64,000 nucleotides of DNA, from the NCBI GenBank assembly GCA_950097015.1, contig CATNEN010000039.1:2671001-2735000 (forward strand), written 5' to 3'. This document shows positions 1 through 13,131 of this stretch, one piece after another. This DNA comes from Macrostomum hystrix (lineage: Eukaryota > Platyhelminthes > Macrostomidae). Made by a program: the position numbers and the translations under genes. Positions within the stretch are counted from its first letter, which is position 1. The number at the start of each line of letters is the position of its first letter. The notes below the pieces were generated by a model that did no database searches, had not been told where the DNA came from, and was given only the letters and a program-made list of their open reading frames with translations.

Positions 1-3000
1 TGTTGAAGCGGTGACATTGACTGGCCTTGCAGTGCCGCAGCTTCCGCGGCCATACGCCGTTGACGCTTAAGTTTCTTAGCCTTCCGTCTTGCCGCAAGAG
101 CGGCTGCTGCAGCTGCATGTGATGAATTAGCGCCACCGCTAATGGAGTCCTCAGCCAGCTGCACCTGCTTGATTCCCAGACTAGATACCAGTCGGTCGGC
201 GGTCCTTCCTCGGTCCGGTGATCCGCTAGCGGTTGCCTCGCCTGTCCCAGCCTCGTCTCCCTCTGCCAAAAAGTTCTGCTCAGTCTCATCCATGTCCATT
301 TGCCGTGCAAGCTCCCGTACCTGTCTGCCGGGATCGTAGGCTCCATAGCACAGGAACATGTCGTCCTCCTCCAGTTCGGCGCGCAGCTCTTCTTCTTGTC
401 GCAGCTGCTTGAGCTGCTGCAGCTCCCATTCGCGCTTGGACTGCTCGATGTTGACCTCCGCCTGCTCCAGTTCCCAGTTCATCACTAGCTCCTGGTGAGA
501 CTCGATGAAGTTTAAGCCGTAGCGCTCTAGTGTTGATAACTAAATAGGTGGATTTTAAAGAGGATTTTCAGTTCGATCAAAAATGTTGATGAATGAATTC
601 TGCTACGAAGTATCTAAAATTTCAAGGGTTAGATCAGACCGCAACTTATTAGCTGCTAAGTTTAATAGCATAGCCAGAACGAAATCAATGCGGGGTCCCG
701 CCGCTTTGAGCAGCGCGCATTGCAGCACCACTTCAGCGCACTCCGTAGTTGGCTGCCAAGTATTTTGCTTCATCATTTCTAACCCTTTATAATTTTTGTT
801 GATGCAGCTGTTTCAGTTATGGTTTGAAAAATACTTAAAAAACGAATAAGGTTTAAAAGTATTGAAAAATGCACCCACTGAATGACGTCTAATCTTGGAA
901 TTCTTAAGCACGATAAAGGCACGAATTTCGATAGTTCAGTACCGTGACTCTGAACTCCCCTGTGTCAAGACTGATTACACAATGCACAATCCGAAAACAT
1001 TCCTACCTCGCTCTCCAACGCAGCCAGCCTGTGTTCCATTCGCTGCTCTCGCTCGCGAAGTAGAGCCTCGTTCTCATCCCAAGGTATCTCTTCGTCGAAT
1101 TCAGCTAGCTCGTCCACTGTCTCCTTTTTAGCTTTTTCAGCGGCTTGTCGGTCGGATTCGTCCTCCACTTCTTCGAGAGCCTGATCATTGATTGAGATAG
1201 AAATGCGGGTTCCATTAAGGCTCGGCAATCGGTGAGTATGGATAAAAAGCAATAAACAATGTCGAAACATTTATAAAAATGCTGAAAGTCATTCCTATCG
1301 ATCAATGATCATTTGTTAGCGTCTTAACTGAGATGCTCACATATATTGATTTTTAATCATTTTTATGCTTAGTTAGTCAAGACAAATTTACAATGAGCAA
1401 ACGTACCATTTCGATTCCAGGACGACTCTCGGGTTCAGTCGGACGAGTCGGCTGTTGCTGTTGCTCAGCTGCTAAGCGAGACTTCTTAGCAACCAAGTCC
1501 TCTAGGCCAGACGGCTCTGAGAACAGCTCCTTGATGGTGTTCTGTTGAAAGAAAGCCGCAGTAAAGTTGCCCCCTTCTATGGCAACGTCGTTAAGCCAGC
1601 GCTTCTGATTGGCCTTCTTAAGGATGTTTTCCTCGACGGTTTTCTCACTGATTAGCCTGAAAGAAACAGTTTGTAGTACGCAATAAAAACAAGCAAAGCG
1701 TCAAATGAAAAAATATAGAAATACAGGACATGTTAGCAATGTAGCAAAGCCATCTGCCTATTCTAACCTGGATTATTAGAAACATGGCTAGAATAGGAAA
1801 ATTACTCAGCAACCAGTGTAATGTTAGCCGTCACTCTTCAGCCGATGAAATCAACTTTAAAAGTGTTTTTGAAGTCTCGGAAGCGGGAGACGGCAAAAAC
1901 TTGTTAAACTACTTAATAAACGATGCTGTTTACTTATTCATAAAAAATCCAGTCAGTAGCTAAGTGATAATCTAACATCAGAGATCTGAATTGCAGGAAT
2001 AATTTCATCATAATGAGTCTTTCTTGACGAGTGCTCATGCCTGTTTGTCAGATCTCACCTGTAGATATGGACATCGCGAGTCTGGCCAATCCGATGGCAG
2101 CGGTCCTGCGCCTGCGCGTCCATTGTGGGATTCCAGTCAGAGTCGTAGAACACGACGGTGTCGGCGCCAGTTAAATTGACGCCTAGGCCGCCGGACCGTG
2201 TGCTAAGGATGAACACGAAGATGCGGGCGTCGGCGTTAAAGCGCTCCATTAGTATTTGACGTTGTTCTACGCGAGTAGTGCCATCCAGGCGCAGATATAT
2301 GTGCCCGTGGTGTGAAAGAAACTGCTCTAAGATGTCGAGCATGCGTGCCATCTGGGTGAAGATTAGCACCCGATGGCCTTTTGGCTTCAGGCGCTTAAGC
2401 AACAAATCGAGGCTTTGCAGCTTGCCGCAGTCGTACTGGATCAGGCGACCGTCAGGAAATTGAACAGCCTGCCGGCTAGCGATTGGGTGCAGCAGGTCGC
2501 AGCGGCTGCTTTGGCTGCGAATAACAGTCTCTAGTTCGACGACAGTCCGGCGCTGCTGCCAGGGACAGGAAAGCAATGGCTCAGCGGCCAGCACCGGGGG
2601 AACGGCGAAGCAGAATCTGAGATAATAAAGGAGTAACTTACATTAACTAGAACGAAACGAATTGAAAAATAAAAAGTAGCACACAGGTTAATAGATCATT
2701 CTTAGATCGTCATGATTTAACATCAGCTTTGAGTCTGAATTGCAGGATTTTGTAATCATTTCAGCAGATAAAATAGTTTTAACATGTATTTAAAGCTCGA
2801 CTGACCTGTCAATAGCATCATCAAGTTCCATGAGCAGATCCTCCGGTCTTTTGACAAGCTCATCGAGACCGCTGGTGGATGCGTAAAGCAGTCGCGGATC
2901 GGCCTTTCTCATCTGAGCCTTGAAACAGTGCAAATAGCCGCGAGTCAAACAGTAGGATTGGCCACGCGGCTGGGTGCGTTGGGTGCTGCTGGTCCACAGA

Positions 3001-6000
3001 CAGCCGCGACGCCAGCTTGGCTGCACAGCATGCGCCTCGGTCGGGTGGCGAAAAATGGAAACAGCAGAGAGCAGGTCGCAGCCATACACAGGGCGGAACA
3101 AGCAGCGACGATTACTGAGCTGGTCCAGCAAGCTGACTCGATCATGACGCGCTTGCTGTCGTTTCTGAAGAATGCTTTCGGGCAACTGAGCGACTGAGCC
3201 CGTTGAAACCGAGAGTTCTGGATAAAGTTTGGCAGATTAAAGCACAGAAATTATTAAATTAATTACACTTTGTTAATACGTTTTTCTTACATAAAAAATT
3301 GTATCGTTACTCGGGGGCTGCCACTGCTAGCGCAATGAATGGGAATAAAGCGACAGCACGTAAATAACGAAGGCGCTGCTATATGGCCATCTTGTGTTGT
3401 AATCTTATAAGATCATGTCATTCGTTGTTGCACAATACAGTTTAGAGGTTTGAGACCACGCATTATGCGACTTTAGAATGACAAAATGGCCATGTATATA
3501 TATGGGTTGATTACAAATTATAACCACAGTAAAGTGAAGCTTACCAGCACTAGTATTATGCTTGCCAGCGAGTTTTCGACAAAGATGCCGGGTGTCAACC
3601 TTCTCCGGTGGAGGTCGCGATCCTACGAAAGTCAATAAGGACAACGTCTTATAATGCTGAGTTTAAACTATACAGTCCTGTTTAACTGAATTATACACGT
3701 AAAACTGATCATCAAAATCTCTAATCAGCATTGCTTTGAAGCTTAGTCAGCCAAGAGAAACAAGTAATCATGTCAGTTCTCATCTGAGGATAATAATTAT
3801 AAATATAATATCGAGGTTCCACTTAAACAAATGACTTACCATTCAGAATTGCTACTAGGGCAGAGAAATTTGTTATTAGAAAGCAACAGGATAAAGCAAG
3901 GCATTAACAAAAGTTCCGCCATTGAAGATATATAATTCAAAGGTCTGCTTTCTTTGTATAGGACAGAGCAAGGTAAAACTAAGACAAGACAGGGCACGAA
4001 AACAGGAAGTGAAGAGCGGGAAAACGGGCGGAGCGAGGGTTAAATAACCCAGACAGAGATAAGGGAGGGGGTCTGGGGTTGTGGGGGTAGTGCGCACGCG
4101 AGGGTGGCGTGATTAGCCCGCTGGGCCAATTAGAGAGAAGAGAGGGTTGCAAAGAAAATTCTAGAACGATTATCGATTTTTCTAAGTGTAGAAAAATGGC
4201 CTCCAGTGAGAATGAGTTGCAAATGTACATAGTCACAAAACGTCTTTAGAGCGTGGAACCCCACACAGGCCCCAGCCTGGGCCGCTGAAGGTTTACAGGA
4301 CAGGGAAATGGGGGCATTTTCTGTGTTGAAAAAAGAATTCCAGTTATGCTAGATAAAGCTTCGGAACTGAAAGGCCTAAAAGTTAACTAGGTCCGATTCT
4401 TAGTGTGGACAGCGGAAAAGGATTGCTGGAGAGCATAACCTGCAAACTCAGGCCGAAGCCAGCAAGAGGAATATCTCGCTATCGCTGCTAGGGCTAACTC
4501 CTACCCTTAGGGGAAAAAGTCAAAGCCAGAAGAGCGAGCCAATCTTAAAATGTTTCAACGTTTGCGAGAAAAAAAATATTGCAGAAACAAGAAAAAAAAA
4601 CCACAAAATTTGAGGTTAAGTAAAAATAATAGTTGAAAGTCACGAACCAGGAGACAGCGCAGCCGCTTTAGCCAACTCCATCTTTGACTCCTTTAAAGTT
4701 GCTCGCGAGATGAATGGCTTACGAGAAACTGGCAGGCCGCGAAATTCAAACACCGACTCCGGAGCCGAATCTCCTAAACAAGCCTTCGAATTTTCAGCTA
4801 GTTCTTGAATCAGTGGACGCTTAGGCCGCAGCTGCTCCACGCGGCTGGCAACGAAGCTGGGCAGATCGCGCTCCATCTCGCACATGTTTGGCCACAGAGT
4901 CTCGAGCATAATCTGTCGCATAGGATCGTAATCACGCAGTCGAAGAACATCACCTGGCACCACAATGCGCAGGGCTTCAACTCGCAGTGGAGACACGGTG
5001 GGTCGCTCCTCGAAAAGATTGGGATGATTGCAGACTTTGCGCAGCTGCATCAGCACATTGATAACGCTCATAAAGTGGCCGGTGGCCAGCGTCTCCTTGG
5101 TGGATGCTCGCGACATAAAGTCGTCGTATAGATACCGCTGTCGCTTGGATAGGCGGCACATGACCACATGCTCATACTTTTTTGGCATTTGCTTTTCAAC
5201 GTCTTTCTTCAGTCGGCGAAGCAGGAAGGGTCGGAGCACCTGTTTATTATATAGGACGATAATCGATAATAATAAATGTATAGAGTAAAAAATTGCAACG
5301 AAAAAAATTGTTAAAAAAATTTATACAATTCTTACCTTGTGCAGCCGCCGGACCAGTTGGTCGCTGTACTCCTGCGTGCCCTCCACCATACCAGTGAGCG
5401 GGTTGGCGAACCATTCGCGAAACTCTCGATGCGACTGAAAGACCTGCGGCATCAGAAAATGCATCAGTGACCACAGCTCCATAAGAGAGTTTTGCAGCGG
5501 TGTTCCAGTTAGCAGAAGGCGACGCTGACTGTTAAAAGTGAGTAGTGTCTGCCAGCGCTGCGACTTAAAGTTCTTGATGTTCTGCGCCTCGTCAAGAATC
5601 AGGTATTTCCACTTCTTCAGTTTGAAACAGCGAGCATCCTGAATAGCCAGCTTGTAGGAGGTGATGCACACGTGAAATGCGTTGGTCTTGGTCCAGCCCT
5701 TGCGCTTTTCTTTGCGCTCCTTAAGCGAGCCGAAGTAGGTAAGGATTTTGAAGCCCGGGCACCACTTCTTGAACTCCATCTCCCAGTTAAGCATGACGCT
5801 TGTTGGCACTACGATAAGGTGCGGTCCCCAAACGCCACGATCGCAAGCAAGATGCGCCAGCAAGGCGATGGTCTGGATAGTCTTGCCCAGGCCCATCTCG
5901 TCGGCCAGGATGCCATTAAGCCGCTTGTCGTAAAGAGTGGCAAGCCAGTCTAGGCCCACAATTTGGTACTCGCGGAGGTTGCCGCCCCGCAGCAGATGGG

Positions 6001-9000
6001 GAATAGGCACGCTAATCTTTGTCGACTTCAGCGTAAATCCCTTCGGCAAGACGGAAAGTGCCTCAGCTGCAAGCTCACGGTAGTTTTCGTCAAGCTTTTC
6101 ATGGCAACGCTTGCGTGATTCACCATCCTGGCCACTGTCATTGGTGGCGGCGTCGACCTCGGCAAGCTCAGCTATGGCTGACTTTGCAGCAGTTGCAGCT
6201 TCATCGTCATCATCGTCAGTTTTATCCCAGGCATGGCCAGACTTCTCATCAGAAGACTTACCGCCCTCTTCCACCTCATCATTGTCGGAAACGCCACTAG
6301 CATCACTTTTGTCCTCGGTCAAGGCAGCATCTTCCGCTTCACCATCGGCGTCAAAGGCACCACGATAGCGCTTAATTAGCTCCTCTATTGGCAGCTCCGC
6401 TTCCTCAGCAAGCTGGTCAACTTCAGTACCTTCGTCACCGTCGGCTGCAGCGTGGGCCTCCTCCTCTGCGATTGTGTCTTCAACGTCATTTCCGTCGGCA
6501 TCATCGCTGTCCACGTGAAATTCCTCGTCGTCATTGTCAGCAGCGCCTCCGTCGCTGATATTATCATCGGCCACGGAGCCCGGCAGACTGGCCGGTTTAG
6601 CTAGAATCTCCGGTGGGAGGCTTCGCAGCAGCTCCTCCATCGGCTGCTCCATGTCGCGCTGTAAAGCAGCAATTTCATCTTCGGCCGCTTCGCTAGTAGC
6701 TTCGGCAGCGTCCTCCGCCTCCGCTCTCGCTATTGTCTCCTCGTCGTCAAGTTCTGCATCCAGATCAGAAGCAGCTGGGACAAACTCTTCATCTTCGCCA
6801 CCGCCAGTAGAGCGGGGCCCACCGCTTCCGCTAGCTGCTCCGCCTCCTGTGAGACCTTCAACAAGCCACTCTGAATACTTTTCTGTCTGGTCGACGATAA
6901 AGTTCAGGTGAAGATCTAACGCTTTACGGCGCTTTTCTTCTAACCGGTTGCTGTGCTTGTACTCGACGAACTGCGGGACAATAGCAGCAGCCGGTTAGCG
7001 AGGTCATTAGTAACGAATATCTAAGACAAGTTAGTTATACTTAATGTATATATAACAACTTTCAGCAAGCAAATTTGTTTGGATTTGAAATTCAGTTTTT
7101 TGTAATTTGAAGCATTTTTATATACTGTAATTCTAATTTATAACACAGACGCATCGTGCGGTGTTGCAGTTCTGTGTCAGTGAAAAAGAATTATTACTGT
7201 AGCGAGTTTTCACTAGCCCAGTGAGCGCAACAACTGTGGCTATTTTAACAGAGGCACATAAATTGCTGCTCACATTCGCAAGGGCAACTCGCAATCAAAG
7301 CCAATGCGTACAACACTGCAGACTTACCTTCTGAATGCCCATCCACCACTCGCGCACCATGCGAGCGCACTGCGAGGCAATGCGCTTTAAGCTGTGAAAC
7401 TCCTCCTTCTCCTGGCGGCGCTCCCGGTCTTCTTTCTCACGAAAGTGCCGCTGCACCATCAGGCACATCTGAGAGGAGAAAAAAACAGGAAAAATTCCTA
7501 TCTCGACAATCACAAGACTTATATGAAAAACTAACAGGAAGCTGTTTTTGGCCACTTGTCCTTGTCATTTTTAACGGACCGAATTTAATATTTTTGGGCA
7601 AACCTTTAACGAAACTTCATTATTTTTTTCTGACTGGTTTGGTCCGTTAATAGATTTCTGTTTAGGTTTCTAGAAGTGTTTTATCTCTGAAAATTTGCAA
7701 ATCTAGGCAGCTTCTTTGTTCTTTCAGGATTTATTTACTTTTTTTTCCGTACAATCGTCTGCGCGTTAATGCGGATTCACTTTATTTAACCAGGCTATCG
7801 GGTTTAGTCCCAATTATTATTTAAACTTAATAATATTTTAATTATATATTTTTAACAAAATACCCTTCTTCTAGGTTACTAGCTGTCAAACCCCAAATCC
7901 CTTAAAAGTTTCAGCTAAAAACAGTTCCTTCAGGGTGTTAGTTATCAACCCCAATCCTTCAGGGTGTCACTTATTAGCCCCGATCCTTCAGGGTGTTAGT
8001 TATCAACCCCAATCCTTCAGGGTGTCACTTATTAGCCCCGATCCTTCAGGGTGTTAGTTATCAACCCCAATCCTTCAGGGTGTTAGTTATCAACCCCAAT
8101 CCTTCAGGGTGTCACTTATTAGCCCCGATCCTTCACATTGTCAATAGTTCTGGTCCTTTAGATTTCTTGGAGCTACCCTCGCTATTCATGTTATTTATTT
8201 TATTTCCTCACTTATCTTTCTAGCTGCCTTGTCTCTCCAACGAATTTATCTCAGTCCCTAAATTTTGGGATCATTTGGGATCACTTATGGACATCTGCTA
8301 CTTAAGAGTTGAAGTTGTTTTTATTACCTCTCAGTCGGCCCGCTTAGAGCCCTATCAAAGTTGCGCAAAACGCCCGTTTCAGCACAACAGAAATGTAACT
8401 TTTATCAACGAATAAAAATTAACTTTCGTTTAACGCTTTTAGTTTTAACGAAAGCTGAAGTTATCAAACCCAATCCTTCAGGGGTCGATTAAAAGTTATT
8501 TTTTATTGTAAACACTTATTAACTTAACAAAGTTAAAAAAATTAATGCCTAACAATGACAGGAAGTAACGTCTTCGCCTTGCCTTGCGAGAAAAGACCCG
8601 ACGAAACTTTCTCTCCTGTATGAAGTCTGTAGCCAGCCATTGCATCTCTTCTAGCAGGTAGTCCCAGTGAGACTTTGGCCTGGGTGGCTCCATGCACTTT
8701 GGTAGGCGCTTGCTGGACCACAGACCGGACGCTTTGAGTTCGGCAATCTTCTGCATGACCTGAGCCTCGTGCTTAGCCTGATCGGCAATTTCCGCCTCCT
8801 TTTCAGCCTTTGCCGGTGAGGAGGGCGTCTGGCTGCGCTGCTGAGGAGGAGATACCTCTGACTGAATGTCGAACAGATCCACCTGGGCAAGCGTTTGCCT
8901 GAGCGACTGCTTCCGCTCGGGCTGAGGCGCCGGTAGCTGCAGACAATTTACCACGGCATGGCTAGAAGCAGATGCCTGGCTGGCCTCCTGTGGCACTGTG

Positions 9001-9466
9001 GGAGGCCTGGCAGGATGAAAGAGACGGAAGATCGGATTAACAATCGAGCACAGTGGAATTAGTTAGTTTCTTAATCTGACCTAAACATTAAATTTGATAA
9101 ATACTTTTACTCTACCCACATTGGGAATAAATCGGCAATCCGACCAGATGATTCAACTTCGGCGATCCATCTTCGATCGTCCTCGTCTAATGCGTTGGCC
9201 TTTAATGTGGCTAGGAGAGATTTAGGACAGGCTTGGCGCCAGAGCAGATAATCCAGCAGATTGTTGCCAGCCTGCAAGTAGCTTAGCTCGGCCAGGTGAT
9301 CGTGATAGGCCCGTCTCAGGTCAACTAGACTATTGGTAGAGCAGGCCGCGGCGGACAAGCGGGGCCGCTTTGAATCAACTAAAGGAGGCGGTGAGAGGAC
9401 CGGACCAGACGAGGTCCGCTTGGGCTTGGCACCTCCGCAAACAGAATTTCCTGACGCGGCAGACAT
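1..9466 (-). CDS. SRCAP/dom: SRCAP/Domino-type SWR1 chromatin-remodelling ATPase, partial (C-terminus off the left edge)
   Basis: Swi2/Snf2 ATPase of the INO80/SWR1 class; in known animals it exchanges H2A for H2A.Z in the nucleus. Ten exons read in phase: 9466-9120, 9006-8583, 7468-7328, 6970-5336, 5239-4648, 3217-2806, 2616-2059, 1656-1407, 1180-1007, 539-<1, giving about 1690 residues. Order seen: HSA domain (about residues 200-330, SHWDYLLEEMQW), a long acidic D/E-rich stretch (about 430-640), first ATPase lobe with Walker A DEMGLGKT near 657 and DEAQ box near 763, a lobe-splitting insert of roughly 315 residues, then the helicase C lobe with DRCHRIGQTRD near 1360, followed by an E/K-rich helical region. 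The insert is much shorter than in vertebrate SRCAP. The start is ATG at 9466. The exon 2 donor appears to be GC-AG and the exon 5 donor (GTTCGT) is weak, but all junction phases agree. EP400-like identity is less likely because the lobe sequences match SRCAP/Domino closely. Confidence 0.93.
3218..4647 (-). other. Intron 5 of the SRCAP-like gene
   Basis: This 1.4 kb stretch separates the exon ending at 4648 from the one starting at 3217. The flanking exons join in phase (one base plus two bases, giving Glu). No convincing coding exon, RNA gene or array was seen inside; the sequence is mixed AT-rich with short A-runs near 4570-4600. Confidence 0.7.
7927..8136. repeat. 29-bp minisatellite of two alternating variants in SRCAP intron 2
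   Basis: About seven copies of a 29-bp unit starting CCTTCAGGGTGT. Two variants recur: one continues TAGTTATCAACCCC and the other CACTTATTAGCCCC. A detached piece of the first variant lies at about 8458-8482, still in the same intron. Confidence 0.9.
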
Positions 9467-10589
9467 ACTGATAGGGCCGTGTCTAAGAGTCGCGGCAGAT
9501 AAGAAGTATCAATTAGAAGCGTCAGACAAAAAGCACATGCAGCGGCTTCTGATTGCCGCCTGACAACTTTTTTGCCAGTGCTGCTGCGCCAGTGGACTGC
9601 AGTTGATGGGCTGCAGGTTTAACAAGTTATTAGAAAATATTTTTTGACCTAAATACACAATCATATATGAAATAAATCAATTATTTTTAAGAAACTTGAA
9701 ATTTGCCTACAATATTAATTTGATTTGTAATATCCAAAACTTATAAGTTAGAATGCATTAGAATTCCATTCGATTTAATTAAATTTGTGTAAATAAAAAT
9801 AAGTAAAGAACAGACAAGACTACAAATGTAAAATACAATAATATGTGACTCTGTGGCTATAAAGGCTATTATGAAACATGTGTTAATGGTTACATTTCAC
9901 ACATTTATAAAAAACCTAACTGTATTACCAAGATTTGTTTGTTAGAAAAAATAAAAGTTAAAGCTTCTTCAAACAGAAAAATTGTTATACCACCACATAT
10001 ATAGATTTATTTATTTTCTAAGATTTATAATGCCAAGATATTTATATGAAGCAATTTTTGGTACAAAACTTGGCACAGAGCCCAGTGACTATTGTGCTAG
10101 TGAGCATAAGGCTTAGTATAGTATAGTCTGCATCAGTAATCTATTTGGTTTATTCTATTAAGTATACCAGTCTATTTGACTTCTGGTTGACTACAGGGAT
10201 GGCAATTCAGGCTGGGTCATCCTATGTGAACAAGCTGAAATGAGCACACCAGCCTATCAAGAGCGACAAGCAACAGAGGGAGGCAGCCAGTGATGGCAGC
10301 AGTGAGGTGCCCAATGACAGCTGGGTTGTGCTGTGAGTGAGAAACTAGTGAATTGTGTGAGTTACCTTTTTGCCCAGTGAGTTTAGTCCAACACCTCAGG
10401 TGGGTGTGGTGGATATGATGCTCAATATTTATGTATTGTCAGTTGAATTTTTTGTGCCAGACCTGTTAATGATTGATTTATTAGGTTAATTCCATGTTGC
10501 TTTTTGCATTTTTTTCCAGAAAAATCTTGTTAATATTTTAATATAGCTTAATTTTTTTGTAAATTAAATATTTTGGAGCAGTTGCATTT
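9467..10589. other. AT-rich intergenic DNA upstream of the SRCAP-like gene
   Basis: AT-rich sequence with no ORF of note. It must hold the 5' end and promoter of the SRCAP-like gene, but no core promoter element could be assigned. A stretch at about 10200-10335 shows a good acceptor-like site (polypyrimidine then CTACAG) and short open frames but no recognisable protein. Confidence 0.6.
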
Positions 10590-10800
10590 TTCATGCATTC
10601 GCATCGGGAATTCCCGACTCCTAATGCAGATGGCAAACTTGTAATGGTCCCCCCTTATAGATTCGAGTCAGGATTCGAGTCAAAGCAGCCCGGCCTTAAC
10701 GGCTTTCTCTCTTCTTCTTCTGTCTATGGTCCCGTTAAGCTAAGCTTCGCCTCAACTGTTGCACCCCTTTTACCCCCCCCAAGCTAAACGTAAGAGTGAC
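10590..10800. repeat. Partial second copy of the adjacent palindromic element
   Basis: About 75 bp here (roughly 10605-10680) is nearly identical to 11080-11160 inside the neighbouring TIR element, including the TAATGGTCCCCCCTTATAGA motif. The remainder to 10800 has no match that I can see in the window. Confidence 0.6.
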
Positions 10801-10935
10801 TACACGGCTTATTCGCACGCGCGGCTTTAACCCAAATACACTCGTTATATTCGCTATAAGAAGCTTCCTTTGAGTCTTGACAGTTTTTAATATGAATATA
10901 TATAAAATAAAGACTCCTAAAATGGATAAACCAAA

Positions 10936-11249
10936 GCTTACACCTTTTAAACTTTCCGCGACTCGGGATTTCCCAACTCCAATCCTGACTCGAATCTGTA
11001 AGGGGACCATAACAAGTTGGGAATGGATTTGCAAAATTTGTAATGGTCCCCCCTTACAGATTCGAGTCGGGATTCGCATCGGGAATTCCCGACTCCTAAT
11101 GCAGATGGCAAACTTTGTAATGGTCCCCCCTTATAGATTCTAGTCAGGATTCGAGTCGGGAATTCCTGACTTCTAATGTGTCTGCATTAGAAATCGGGAT
11201 TGGAGTCAGGAAATCCGGAGTTGGGGAAAGTTTAAAAGGTAACGCTTAC
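10936..11249. mobile_element. Short palindromic TIR element (MITE-like)
   Basis: The left end carries CCTTTTAAACTTTCC and the right end its complement GGAAAGTTTAAAAGG. Homology continues inward as imperfect inverted copies of ACTCCAATCCTGACTCGAAT-type sequence, so most of the element can fold on itself. GCTTAC is present at both edges (10936-10941 and 11244-11249) and may be a target duplication. No coding capacity. Class is uncertain. Confidence 0.65.
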
Positions 11250-13131
11250 TACAAATCAAAATCTGTGCAACAAATTAATTTTTCCTACAGTGCCTCAATT
11301 TGCATAGGACTTTGGAGTCATTAGCACTGTTTATGATCCAAGAGCAAGACAACAACAAAAACTAGGCCAAGGTAGGTAATATCCAATTCATCAAATTAAT
11401 TAGGGCCTAGATAAATTTTTTGGCATTATGATTTCGCTGCCTTGGCTATTGCTATTATGTTGTTGCCTTGCTAATTGCTAGACCTAACTAGCTATGGAAA
11501 TAAAGCCATTATAGATCATAGTATATGACCATTATAGCTAGACCTTTTGATACAAGCTTGAGTGTGTAGCTGATGTCTATGAGCATGTGAGCCAGTGGCA
11601 GTTCTACACAATTTATTGACACTAGCTAACTACCTACATCTAACGATTTTTGCCAGTTAGAACTAGCTATTTGCTATAGCTAAGGATTAAAAATGCCTAG
11701 TTTAAATAATAAGTCTGTAGGCTTATTATGCAATCGATAGCTAGCTAAAGGAGATGCTGCATGCAAAAAAGCCAAAACGTGCGTCCTGTGTATGACCTTT
11801 TGCAGGACTTCAGTCCTAAATGGGCAACTAACAGGCTACTTTTATTATCTATACTAAAGGCATAGCAATCCCAATGACCCTATATATTTACTATATTTAT
11901 AATATACTGTATTTACTATTTATAATAATATTAGTGAGAATCGTAAGTCAAGCTATGCACAGAACTACAACTCTAACAAAAATTATAAATTCTAATCATT
12001 TATAATAAAACTCTTCTAAAATAAAGCTACATAAAATCATTTTTGTATATGACTCGTTACAATAGGCCTAGGCCTAAATTAAATAACGACTAACTATCGA
12101 GCCTGATTTCATAAAGTATAGGCGCGACAGCGGTCTGGGTGCTCTAGCGAGGGTGATCTAGCGACTGGCAATGATATATTAATATACAACGTGTGAACCG
12201 GAGTTGTTATTACTTTCGTGCAATTTTTGCTAACGTGTGACTGAATCAGTTGTCGTTAAAAACGCACGTACTAATATGTTCTTCTGGCATCTAGGTACGC
12301 GCTTCATGGTATGATATGGGTAATTGGGTATCATACAAAAACAATCTTTCTGACGCTTTACATATATAAAGCGTCAGATATATGCGCTATCCTTTCTTTA
12401 CATATATAAAGCGCAATTACAAGTTATTTCTTCCATTGCATGGTTTGATGTGAGCTTAAGATTCCAGTGTCACTATTTAACTAATACTCACATCAACATG
12501 GGATCACTTATTCAATGGCGTTGTCAATCTATTATTTTAAAATCAGTATAAAGTTAAAAAAGTATAGTATCGGCATACTGCTCATAAATATGTAGAGCTT
12601 ATTTTTATTCGCTTCCTGTTTTTGTCCACGAATACATATACAATTTACTTATTATTGCTGCTAATGTATAATTTGCGTACAAAATACTGAATATCGCAGC
12701 CGTTTCTAAACATAAAGCGATAAATTTTTCTTTGTTGAAAAAAATGAAAAGAAGGAATGGTATATTGCTAGGTAATTTTAATAAAAGTTCCGGCAGTGCT
12801 CCAACACACCGAAGGCAGCAAAAATCTAAAATTTTCAAGATATAGAAATAAAAATATAATATATGAACTTATGTTAAGTTATTTCAGTTTACTGATCAAA
12901 AAAGTTTTTAAATGAATAGCGAATCTTTTAAAAGCGCATTAGTGGCTTTTGGACAGCCGTTAATACGGCACAACATAAGCCCTAGTTAACCTCATTACGG
13001 CACGCGACGCTGTACGCAAGCGAATCCTTTCATAACGAACGCAGGCCCGCGGTTGGGTGAGGAATTATAGCGCATGCGTGGTGTAGCAAACAACCATATT
13101 TTTCATATGAAACTCGAATTTCGTCGTAAAT
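11250..13131. other. AT-rich intergenic DNA with a hairpin near 12350
   Basis: No gene seen. At about 12351-12378 there is a strong inverted repeat (CTGACGCTTTA ... TAAAGCGTCAG around CATATA), followed at about 12388-12415 by a related GCGC...CTTTACATATATAAAGCGC copy. Otherwise low-complexity AT-rich sequence. Confidence 0.6.

Noticed and set aside
10190-10340. Possible orphan terminal exon after a good acceptor (CTACAG)
   Set aside because: Two frames are open for only about 30 codons, no partner exon is visible, and no protein is recognised.
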